Of a DNA stretch of 40,379 nt, positions 14,122 through 21,294 are shown piece by piece (the stretch's first letter is position 1; the number at the start of each line of letters is the position of its first letter). The notes under the pieces were generated by a model. That model did not search any database. It worked only from the letters and a program-made list of their open reading frames with translations, and was not told where the DNA came from. A program made the translations under genes and the position numbers. This DNA is from a virus, in the IMG/VR virus record IMGVR_UViG_3300013131_004432, positions 1 through 40,379 of that record; one strand, written 5' to 3'.

Positions 14122-15383
14122 ATGGACCTGGTGTTCACACCGAGCCAGATCGAGACTTGGCCTCTCGACCGGCTGCGCCCCTATGCGCGGAACGCCAAGA
14201 TCCACGGCACTGACCAGGTGGCCAAGATCGCCGCCAGCATGGCGAAGTTCGGCTGGACCGTGCCCTGCATGGTCGCAGATGATGGCGAGCTGATCGCCGG
14301 GCATGGCCGGGTGCTGGCCGCGACCATGCTGGGGCTGAAGGACGTGCCGGTGATCCGGCTCGGCCATCTCGACGAGTCGGAACGTCGGGCCTACCGGATC
14401 GCAGACAACAAGCTGACCGAACTCGGGGAATGGGACGAGGCGACGCTGCGCGAGGAGATCGCGGGGCTATTGGCTGAAGATTTCGACCTGTCGCTGCTTG
14501 GGATCGCCGACGAGGATCTCGACGCGCTGCTGCGGGATCCAGGCGCGCTGGGCGGCGATGGCCCGGTCGAGGGCGAGGACGACGTGCCCGAGCCGCCGGT
14601 CACACCGGTTTCCGCTGCGGGTGATCTCTGGCAGCTTGGTCCGCATCGGCTCATCTGTGGCGACAGCACCTCGGCCGATGTGGTCGGACGGTTGCTGGGC
14701 GACGTGAAGCCGCTGCTGATGGTCACCGATCCGCCCTATGGCGTGGAATATGACCCGTCTTGGCGCAATCAGGCTGGGGCCGCCAAGACCAAGCGCACCG
14801 GCAAGGTGCTGAACGACGACCGGGCCGACTGGCGCGAGGCCTGGGCGCTGTTCCCCGGTGATGTCGCCTATGTCTGGCACGGCGCGCTGCACTCCTCGAC
14901 CGTGGCGGAAAGCCTGGTGGCGGCGGGGTTCACCGTGCGGTCGCAGATCATCTGGGCCAAGGACCGCCTCGTCCTGAGCCGCGGCGACTATCACTGGCAG
15001 CACGAACCCTGCTGGTATGCGGTCCGCAAGACCGGCAAGGGCATTGGGCGGGTGACCGCAAACAAACGACGCTCTGGCAGATCGCCAACAAGGATCAGGA
15101 TGCCGAAACCGTTCATGGCACACAAAAGCCGGTCGAATGCATGCGGCGCCCCATCCTGAACAACTCGAGCCCCGGCCAGGCTGTCTATGAACCCTTCATG
15201 GGGTCGGGAACCACGCTGATTGCGGCCGAGACCACCGGGCGTGTCTGTTTCGGGGTCGAACTGAACCCTGCCTATGTTGATGTCGCCATTGAACGCTGGC
15301 AGCAGTTCACGGGTGGCGCCGCCACACTGGCGGAAACCGGCGAGAGCTTCGCCGATCTGAAAGCCAAGCGACTGGCGGCGTGA
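14122..15383 (+). pseudogene. ParB-domain DNA methyltransferase, frameshifted
   Basis: Two adjoining frames together make one about 420-residue protein. Residues 1-110 are a ParB/Srx-like nuclease domain (RPYARNAKIHG, then GHGRVLAATMLGL, then YRIADNKLTELG). The rest is a beta-type amino-methyltransferase with catalytic motif DPPYGVEY first and the SAM-binding motif FMGSGTT last. Frame one (14122-15159) goes wrong after KTGKG; inserting one base after about 15042 restores WAGDRKQTTLW and joins MRRPILNNSSPGQAVYEP in frame two (ending 15383). Frame one alone lacks the SAM motif, so the gene is non-functional as read. No homopolymer lies at the break, which argues against simple phase variation; a sequencing error remains possible. 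Such orphan methyltransferases are common just before the terminase in alphaproteobacterial prophages and modify phage DNA. Confidence 0.88.
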
Positions 15384-15398
15384 CGCCGCACGGCGGGA

Positions 15399-15947
15399 TC
15401 AAACAGCCGGATTGATCCGGTAGACCATTCCCCGGCCGCCTTCCTTTGCGGCAGTGATGCTCAGCCCCAGTTTCTTACGCAAGGCGCTAGAGATCACAGC
15501 TCTCGCCGTGTGCGACTGCCATTGCATCGCGGCGGTGATTTCCACCAACGTAGCACCTTCGGGCAGCCGCAGCAGCTCGATGAGGTGCGCCTGCTTGGTG
15601 CCGGCGCGCGGGCTCGGCGCTTTCGGTTCGGCTTCGGACCCGGCTTTCACCGTCACGCGGATCGCCGACATGGTTTGGACCACCACCGGGTCGATGCCGA
15701 TGGCCAGAAGCCCTTCGTCGGTGACGACAAGCGTGGTGCCGAAGCCGTCACCCTTCTCGTGCCAAAGCGGGTCACCGCGCCGAATATTGGCCGCGACCTC
15801 CTGAAGCCAGCCGCTGTCGATCATCTTGCCAACGGCCATCTTGGCCGCCGCACCGACGAGACCCTTGGGCAGTGGCAATGCAAGGTTGCGGGGGCACTGG
15901 GCCCCAGCGGTCAGGATCTGGGTTTGGGTATCTGTGAGTTTGTGCAT
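15399..15947 (-). CDS. DUF3489 domain protein
   Basis: 182 residues from MHKLTDTQTQILTAG. The ATG at 15947 has GGAGA 5-9 nt upstream and is preferred over a GTG at 15986. The C-terminal 75 residues match DUF3489, a small winged-helix-like domain: GTKQAHLIELLRLPEGAT, then ITAAMQWQSHTARAVIS, then GRGMVYRI. The middle (GDPLWHEKGDGFGTTLVVTDEGLLAIG) is the usual companion region. The function is unknown; the HTH-like fold hints at DNA binding. It is the last gene of a leftward group opposed to the phage late operon and converges with the methyltransferase gene. Confidence 0.8.
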   Translation of the reverse strand: MHKLTDTQTQILTAGAQCPRNLALPLPKGLVGAAAKMAVGKMIDSGWLQEVAANIRRGDPLWHEKGDGFGTTLVVTDEGLLAIGIDPVVVQTMSAIRVTVKAGSEAEPKAPSPRAGTKQAHLIELLRLPEGATLVEITAAMQWQSHTARAVISSALRKKLGLSITAAKEGGRGMVYRINPAV

Positions 15948-15972
15948 CTGCGTCTCCGGGGCTATTGTTCGG

Positions 15973-16374
15973 TCAGGCGCTTTCACCCTGCGCTGCGGCT
16001 GCGGCGAAGTACTGCACCCAGCCGGTCAGGTAAGGCAGCCCTGCCGGGATCCCCTCAAGGCGCTGGGTCTGGGCCGAGATGCTCCAGCCCTGCCATTTGG
16101 CAATGGTGGCTTTGATGGCACTTGCGCTGTCGGGTGTCCCGCTTTGCAGGGCCCCCATCACATCATCGGCGAAATGGCGGCCCGAGCGGCTATCCAGAAA
16201 GTCTCGCACCCCAATCAGGTCTTTCTCGCTCTTCGCGCGAACCGCGGCGGCGATCATGGTCGAGGCCAGCGCCCAGACCTCTGCGCTCCGCCGCTCGCGC
16301 AGGGGGCAGGTCGTCATGGCCCCGAAAAAGCCTGCGTCTTCGTTGCGGCTGGGCAGAGTGGCGTGCTTGGTCAT
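15973..16374 (-). CDS. Hypothetical accessory protein
   Basis: 133 residues from MTKHATLPSRNEDAGFFGAM; this ATG at 16374 is preferred to the frame opening at 16401 because the preceding residues look random. The protein is soluble and helical (EVWALASTMIAAAVRAKSEKDL, then LDSRSGRHFADDVMGAL) and ends in an Ala-rich stretch. I know of no function. It lies 25 bp upstream of the DUF3489 gene in the same leftward group, and probably travels with it. Confidence 0.65.
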   Translation of the reverse strand: MTKHATLPSRNEDAGFFGAMTTCPLRERRSAEVWALASTMIAAAVRAKSEKDLIGVRDFLDSRSGRHFADDVMGALQSGTPDSASAIKATIAKWQGWSISAQTQRLEGIPAGLPYLTGWVQYFAAAAAQGESA

Positions 16375-16786
16375 GGCGGGCTCCGGTGGGCTGAGTTGCA
16401 TCGTTTTCTTGGGACGACCATCGCTCTCACTCCGCGATTATCGTAGTGCAATCAGCGCAATAGGATTGCTATCTGGCCTGCTGATCCCGAGGGGTAGCGT
16501 CCACCCATTCCCCGTCTTTCCAGAGGTAGAGGTGCGCGAATTGGCAAGTGGGGGCAGCGAAGACCTGCGCGGGGCGCGGAGGATCTAAGCACTCCAGCGC
16601 GTCTGAGCGAACCTGCCGAAGCTCGCGCGCGGCGACGATGTCCTCCGGCGTCCAAGCGGCCAGCGCAGGCAGCATGTGGGCGGGGTAGCCATCATAGTGA
16701 ATGGAATGGTTGCCGCCCTCCCCCGAGTGCATCGCAATATGCCAAAGTGGCAACAATCGCCACGAACGCATGGAAGGAGGGCAATC

Positions 16787-17818
16787 ATGACGATGGACAC
16801 GATCATTGGGGTTGATTTGGCAAAGAACGTCTTTCAGCTTCACGGGGCTTCAGACAGCGGCGAAGTCAAGTTCCGAAAGAAGCTGACGCGCGAACAGTTC
16901 CGCCGGTTCATGGCGGATCATCCGCCAGCAATCGTCGCGATGGAGGCTTGCGGCAGCGCACATTACTGGGCCCGCGAAATGGAGAAACTGGGCCATGCCG
17001 TAAAACTGATCGCGCCGCGCTATGTGAAGCCGTTCGTCAAGCGCCAGAAAAACGATGCGGCAGATGCCGAGGCCATCGTGATCGCGGCACAGCGGCCTGA
17101 AATGCGATTTGTTGTGCCAAAGTCAGAGGAACAACAGGCGCGCGCGGTTCTGTTTCGCGCACGCGAGCGCCTCGTTCACCAGCGCACCGACCTAGTGAAT
17201 TCCCTGCGCTCGGTCCTCTATGAATACGGGCATGTCCTGCCCCAAGGGATCAAGCACCTCCCACGGATCTCGGAAATCATCGAGGCACCCAATTCCGACC
17301 TGCCGGAACTGGTTCGAGAGGAATGTCGCGAGCTGCTTGAACAGATTGCGCAGATTTCCGACCGAATTGCAGAGAAGAATGCAAAGGCCAAGAAACTGGC
17401 CGCGGAAACCGACACGGCGCGCAGGCTGCAGACCATGCCAGGTGTCGGCCCGCTGATTGCCCTGGCCATCGAAGCATTTGCGCCATCCATGGAGCACTTT
17501 CAGCGTGGTAGGGATTTTGCGGCATGGCTTGGGCTGGTACCCCGGCAGTTCTCATCAGGCGGCAAGCAAAGGCTCGGGCGCGTGTCGAAAGCGGGTCAGG
17601 CAGATATTCGGCAGCTGCTGATCATGGGCGCGATGTCACGCCTGAACTGGGCGGGGAGGAGAGGGGTCGCTGAAGGGTCATGGCTGGCGCGGATTTGCAC
17701 CAGAAAACCTCGTATGGTGGTCGCGATCGCGCTGGCCAACAAGATGGCGCGCGCCATATGGGCGATGCTTACGAAACAGCAGGATTATCGAGATCCGACG
17801 AAGGAGATTGCAGCATGA
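16787..17818 (+). CDS. IS110-family transposase (DEDD recombinase)
   Basis: 343 residues from MTMDTIIGVDLAKN; GGAGG lies about 7 nt before the ATG at 16787. The N-terminal DEDD/RuvC-like domain (DEDD_Tnp_IS110) shows D10 (GVDLAKN), E53 (MEACGSAHYW) and D90/D93 (KNDAADAEA). A coiled middle region is followed by the transposase_20 domain: MPGVGPLIALA, then FAAWLGLVPRQFSSGGKQRLG, containing the Ser-rich motif thought to supply the nucleophile. Length and all catalytic residues are intact, so the element may be active. Such enzymes insert at short specific targets guided by an RNA from the element's own non-coding end. Confidence 0.95.
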   Translation: MTMDTIIGVDLAKNVFQLHGASDSGEVKFRKKLTREQFRRFMADHPPAIVAMEACGSAHYWAREMEKLGHAVKLIAPRYVKPFVKRQKNDAADAEAIVIAAQRPEMRFVVPKSEEQQARAVLFRARERLVHQRTDLVNSLRSVLYEYGHVLPQGIKHLPRISEIIEAPNSDLPELVREECRELLEQIAQISDRIAEKNAKAKKLAAETDTARRLQTMPGVGPLIALAIEAFAPSMEHFQRGRDFAAWLGLVPRQFSSGGKQRLGRVSKAGQADIRQLLIMGAMSRLNWAGRRGVAEGSWLARICTRKPRMVVAIALANKMARAIWAMLTKQQDYRDPTKEIAA

Positions 17819-18081
17819 GGCACGCACAAGTGCGGCGCATCGCAACCTGACGTCGGTGTAGACTGTGTGAGAAGGCAACGACTTGAATGGGCAAATGATC
17901 GAAACGATCGGGATCGGGAAAACCAGTTCTATGTCCGGAGCATCAAGCTCAAGTAGTGAATTTGGACCCGCTCCGCTGATCACCATACTGGCCAGCGGCT
18001 CCTGCGAACGCCGCGTATGAAGGCCTCACAGAGAACCGCACTCGATCACCGGCTTTGAAGGTCAGATTCTTCTTGCACACT
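17819..18081 (+). ncRNA. Candidate bridge/seek RNA region of the IS
   Basis: This 263-bp region between transposase stop and right inverted repeat has no gene. In IS1111-group elements the guide RNA that pairs with element ends and target is made from this 3' side. A perfect hairpin, GATCG-AAA-CGATC, is at 17897-17909, followed by GGGATCGGG, and GC-rich segments further on could fold too. RNA boundaries and guide loops cannot be set by eye; the assignment rests on family knowledge and position. Confidence 0.4.
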
Positions 18082-18156
18082 GGGCGGCAACCACAGAGAC
18101 ATAGACATGGGCCCATGCTTCGGGGCCGGTTTGAATGGCTATCTGCGCCCGCGTGC

Positions 18157-18372
18157 TCATTGGTTCGCTCCATTGGGCCCGATCACAGATTGGCGCCCGA
18201 CCTCATAAGCCGCTTCAAGCGCCGAGCGGATCGCCCAGACCGCGACATCGTGGAAGTCGAGACGGTCAGAGTTCCGGGTCTCGAGGGTTTCTAGGAAAAA
18301 GTGCCGCTCGGCGATCTCCGTCAGCAGCGCGTCGCGTGCGGCATCCGAGGTGAGTTTGCGCTTGGTCATCAT
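18157..18372 (-). CDS. DUF6900 domain protein
   Basis: 71 residues from MMTKRKLTSDAARDALL. Two adjacent ATGs (18372, 18369) follow AGGGA, and either could be used. The core ERHFFLETLETRNSDRLDFH, then DVAVWAIRSALEAAYEVGR, matches DUF6900, a short helical domain found in phage and plasmid accessory regions; its function is unknown. It is the first gene of the leftward accessory group and its stop overlaps the start of the IS-split gene (ATGA). The promoter presumably lies in 18373-18505 next to the palindrome at 18388-18406. Confidence 0.75.
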   Translation of the reverse strand: MMTKRKLTSDAARDALLTEIAERHFFLETLETRNSDRLDFHDVAVWAIRSALEAAYEVGRQSVIGPNGANQ

Positions 18373-18387
18373 CTGATCCCTGCCTGT

Positions 18388-18406
18388 CAGGTGCACGATG
18401 CACCTG
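18388..18406. promoter_or_regulatory. Perfect palindrome in the divergent promoter region
   Basis: CAGGTGCA-CGA-TGCACCTG has 8-bp arms without mismatch, lies 15 bp upstream of the leftward DUF6900 start and 100 bp upstream of the rightward small terminase start. Its position between divergent genes, and the lack of a T-run, suggest a repressor operator controlling one or both directions, possibly the late operon. Confidence 0.45.
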
Positions 18407-18505
18407 GTCTCGCGGGTCAGACTCGCTCAGCGGGGAAGTGTAATCAACGACAAACAGACAGGCTTTCCCGTTTATTTCCAATATGTTGAAAGAATTTCGA
18501 TCCCC

Positions 18506-19084
18506 ATGGAAGGTCTATCTGAACGCGACTACGCCACCCATAGCGGGCTCTCCCGCGGGGCGGTGCAAAAAGCGCGCAAGACGGGTCGCTTGGTACTCTT
18601 TGCCGATGGCTCAATCGACGCTGCCGCGTCCGACGCACGGCGCGGCGCGATGACCGACCCAGATCAGCAAGCGCGGGCGCGGGGTGGGTTGGGTGCGAGC
18701 GGTGATGGCAGTGTTGGTCCGGCGCCGGTGCCTGGCAGCCTGCCCGGGCCTGGGGACAGCACCTCCTATCTGAAGGCACGGACGGCGCTGACCGTTTACC
18801 AGGCGCAAGAGCGTCAGCTCTCGATCCAAAAGAAGAAGGGCGTGCTGGTGGATCGAGCACGCGCCGAGACCTTGGTGTTCCGGCTGGCCCGGCAAGAGCG
18901 CGACACCTGGGTGACCTGGCCCACGCGTGTGGCAGCCCTCATGGCCGCGCAATTATCCGCAGAAATGGAGAAGGCATCGGGGCCGGCGGTGACAATCGAG
19001 ACTGCGATCCTGCAAAGGGTTCTGGAAACCCATGTCCGAGAGCAGCTCAACGCGCTTGCCGACCTCAGGGTCTCGCTTGGATGA
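18506..19084 (+). CDS. Phage terminase small subunit-like protein
   Basis: 192 residues from MEGLSERDYATHSGLSRG. The ATG at 18506 is chosen because a clean HTH starts there (YATHSGLSRGAVQKARKTGRLVLFADGSID), as in Nu1-type small terminases that recognise the packaging site. A Gly/Pro-rich linker (about 50-85) is followed by a helical region (YLKARTALTVYQAQERQLSI, then KKKGVLVDRARAETLVFRLA) like the oligomerising part of these proteins. The gene overlaps the large terminase gene by 53 bp in another frame, which supports functional pairing. It is the first gene of the late operon. Confidence 0.8.
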   Translation: MEGLSERDYATHSGLSRGAVQKARKTGRLVLFADGSIDAAASDARRGAMTDPDQQARARGGLGASGDGSVGPAPVPGSLPGPGDSTSYLKARTALTVYQAQERQLSIQKKKGVLVDRARAETLVFRLARQERDTWVTWPTRVAALMAAQLSAEMEKASGPAVTIETAILQRVLETHVREQLNALADLRVSLG

Positions 19085-21071
19085 GGAGGAAGAAACATCT
19101 GATCTGACCGGAGGCCTCGATCTCGGCTTTGACGGTGCCGAGGAGATCCTGCGCGTCTGGCGTCAGGGAATGCGGCCCGATCCGGATCTGACGGTATCGG
19201 AATGGGCAGACAAGCACCGCAAGCTGTCGTCGCGGGCTGCAGCGGAACCTGGGAAATACCGCACGGCACGGACGCCCTACCTGCGCGACGTTATGGATAC
19301 CCTCTCGCCCAGTCACCCGGCGCAGCGGATCAGCTTTATGAAAGCCGCCCAGGTGGGTGCCACTGAGGCTGGCAACAACTGGATCGGCTTTGTCATCCAT
19401 CATGCCCCTGGTCCGATGCTGGCGGTGCTGCCAACGGTGGAGATGGCAAAGCGCAGCTCGCGCGGCCGGATCGATCCGCTCATTGAGGAAAGCCCGGCGC
19501 TGAAGGAACGCGTGCAGCCCGCGCGGTCGCGCGACGCCGGCAATTCAATGCTATCGAAGGAATTCCCGGGCGGGATACTGGTGCTGACCGGCGCCAACTC
19601 GGCGACGGGCCTGCGCTCGATGCCGGCGCGCTATGTATTTCTGGACGAGGTCGATGCCTATCCGGCCTCTGCCGACGAGGAAGGTGACCCGGTCACACTG
19701 GCGGAAGCGCGCACCACCACCTTCGCGCATCGGCGCAAGGTCTTCATGGTCTCAACGCCGACGATCCGTGGGCTGAGCCGCATCGAGCGCGAGTTTGAAG
19801 CCAGCGACCAGCGGCGCTACTTTGTGCCCTGCCCGCATTGTGGCCATATGCAATGGCTGCAGTTCGAGCGCTTGCGCTGGGCAAAGGGGAAACCGGAAAC
19901 GGCAGCCTATCATTGTGCCAGTTGTGAGCGGCCCATCGCCGAGCACCACAAGACGGAGATGTTGGCACGGGGCGAGTGGCGGGCCACAGGGGTGAGTGCC
20001 GATCCGAACGCCATCGGCTTCCACCTCTCGGCGCTCTATTCACCAATCGGCTGGAAAAGCTGGGAGCAGATTGCGCGAGAGTGGCTCGCTGCCCAAGGAT
20101 CCGACGAGATGCTGCGCGCCGCCCGCAACACGCTCCTCGGCGAAACTTGGGTCGAAAGTGGGGATGCCCCAGAATGGCAGCGGTTGGCCGACCGGCGCGA
20201 GGTGTTCGCGGCGCAGATCCCGGCGGGGGGCTTGTTCCTCACGGCAGGGGCCGATGTGCAGAAGGACCGCATCGAGGTCGATGTCTGGGCTTGGGGTCGC
20301 GGTGGGACAAGTTGGCTCATCGATCACATCGTCCTTCCCGGCGGTCCGGTCGATCCGGCCTGCTGGGCGGCGCTGACCACGCTCCTCAGCCGCACCTGGG
20401 TGCATGAGAACGGCGCGGTGATGCCGCTCGCCAAACTGGCGATCGACACCGGATATGAAACCGCCGCCGTCTATGCTTGGGCACGGGTGCAGGGCATTGC
20501 GCAGGTGGCACCGGTTAAGGGGCTTGAGGGGTTCAACCGGGCGACGCCCGTCGCGGGGCCGACCTTTGTCGATGCAACCGTAAATGGGCGCAAGCTCAAG
20601 CGCGGGGCGCGGCTCTGGACCGTGGCGACGGCCACCTTCAAGGCGGAAACCTATCGCTATCTGCGGCTGGAACGGCCTTCGGATGAGGATCGTGCGCGGG
20701 GCGTGCCAACACCTGCAGGCACGATCCATCTACCCGACTGGGCTGACAGCGAATGGTTAAAGCAATTGGTCGCCGAGCAATTGGTCACGATCCGCGATCG
20801 GCGCGGCTATGCCCGGCAGGAATGGCAGAAGATGCGGGAGCGGAATGAGGCGCTTGATACCCGCGTTTACGCCCGGGCGGCGGCCTGGATACTTGGCGCT
20901 GATCGCTTCGATGAGCGGATGTGGCGGCAGTTGGAGAAGCAGGCAGGGGTCGAAACCCTGGCCGCCGTGGAGATCGCGGAGACCGAGAAAGCGACTGAGC
21001 CACAGGCCGGACAGATCACCGGTCCACGGCGGCGCGGCTGGAAGATCAGCACGCCCCGATACATGGAATGA
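19032..21071 (+). CDS. Phage terminase large subunit (GpA family)
   Basis: 679 residues, the DNA-packaging motor and nuclease of a lambda-like phage. It belongs to the GpA family: an N-terminal ATPase with a variant Walker A (KAAQVGATEAGNNW, from about 104), Walker B with D205/E206 (YVFLDEVDAYP), and a motif III region (FMVSTPTIRGLSRIEREF). A zinc-binding pair of CxxC motifs lies at C267/C270 (PCPHCGH) and about 35 residues on (YHCASCERP). The C-terminal nuclease domain shows AGADVQKDRIEVDVWAWGRG with acidic residues and a later AIDTGYETAAVYAWA. Length fits the family (about 640-700). Terminases of this family use cos sites, so cos DNA is likely near the start of this operon. Confidence 0.95.
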   Translation: MSESSSTRLPTSGSRLDEEEETSDLTGGLDLGFDGAEEILRVWRQGMRPDPDLTVSEWADKHRKLSSRAAAEPGKYRTARTPYLRDVMDTLSPSHPAQRISFMKAAQVGATEAGNNWIGFVIHHAPGPMLAVLPTVEMAKRSSRGRIDPLIEESPALKERVQPARSRDAGNSMLSKEFPGGILVLTGANSATGLRSMPARYVFLDEVDAYPASADEEGDPVTLAEARTTTFAHRRKVFMVSTPTIRGLSRIEREFEASDQRRYFVPCPHCGHMQWLQFERLRWAKGKPETAAYHCASCERPIAEHHKTEMLARGEWRATGVSADPNAIGFHLSALYSPIGWKSWEQIAREWLAAQGSDEMLRAARNTLLGETWVESGDAPEWQRLADRREVFAAQIPAGGLFLTAGADVQKDRIEVDVWAWGRGGTSWLIDHIVLPGGPVDPACWAALTTLLSRTWVHENGAVMPLAKLAIDTGYETAAVYAWARVQGIAQVAPVKGLEGFNRATPVAGPTFVDATVNGRKLKRGARLWTVATATFKAETYRYLRLERPSDEDRARGVPTPAGTIHLPDWADSEWLKQLVAEQLVTIRDRRGYARQEWQKMRERNEALDTRVYARAAAWILGADRFDERMWRQLEKQAGVETLAAVEIAETEKATEPQAGQITGPRRRGWKISTPRYME

Positions 21072-21084
21072 GCAAGAGACCCCA

Positions 21085-21294
21085 ATGACCCTCGACGAGT
21101 TGAAACTCCGCCTGCGCGCGCTCTTGACCGCGCGCTATAGCGGCACGCGGTCGGTCAGCTATGACGGCAAAACCGTGACCTATGGCACGGACGCCGAGCT
21201 CGCCGCCGCGATTGGCGATGTCGAGCGGCGCATAGCGAAGCTCGAGCGCGGCGCCGGGCGCATCTTGCGCCCCTATGCCGTGAAAAACCTGTGA
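21085..21294 (+). CDS. gpW-like head-tail joining protein
   Basis: 69 residues, MTLDELKLRLRALLTARYSG onwards, matching the small gpW family that seals the portal and allows the connector to assemble. Typical features are the N-terminal helix, the short beta hairpin (SVSYDGKTVTYG), and the second helix (AELAAAIGDVERRIAKLE) with a basic end. Its place between the large terminase and portal genes is exactly that of lambda W. The stop overlaps the portal start (TGATG). Confidence 0.88.
   Translation: MTLDELKLRLRALLTARYSGTRSVSYDGKTVTYGTDAELAAAIGDVERRIAKLERGAGRILRPYAVKNL

Larger units (their letters stand above)
16700..18097 (+). mobile_element. IS110-family (IS1111-group) insertion sequence
   Basis: About 1.4 kb. 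It carries subterminal inverted repeats TGGTTGCCGCCC at 16707-16718 and its inverse GGGCGGCAACCA at 18082-18093, a perfect 12-bp pair. Seven bases lie outside the left repeat and about four outside the right, close to the 7 and 3 known for IS1111-group elements. Ends are set by the interrupted gene, which rejoins in frame if 16700-18097 is removed (one base uncertain at the right end). No flanking target duplication is visible, as expected for the family. The transposase fills 16787-17818 and a 279-bp non-coding region follows it. Confidence 0.85.
16469..18160 (-). pseudogene. 97-residue accessory gene split by the IS insertion
   Basis: The 5' part is 18160-18098 (21 codons, MSTRAQIAIQTGPEAWAHVYV), starting ATGA over the DUF6900 stop. 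The 3' part is 16699-16469 (76 codons and stop, from HYDGYPAHMLPALAAWTPED to the end). Removing the insertion between 16699 and 18098 joins them in frame with nothing missing, giving a 97-residue protein containing HVYVHYDGYPAH, a motif I associate with small phage-borne proteins of unknown function. The exact fit is the main evidence for the IS ends. As it stands the first part runs on into IS sequence and stops 11 codons after the junction, so the gene is dead. Confidence 0.85.

Noticed and set aside
16729-17845. A GCATCGCAA direct repeat (16729-16737 and 17837-17845) as IS ends
   Set aside because: It would leave the inverted repeats and guide-RNA region outside the element and would not restore the split gene; the 12-bp inverted repeats further out fit much better.
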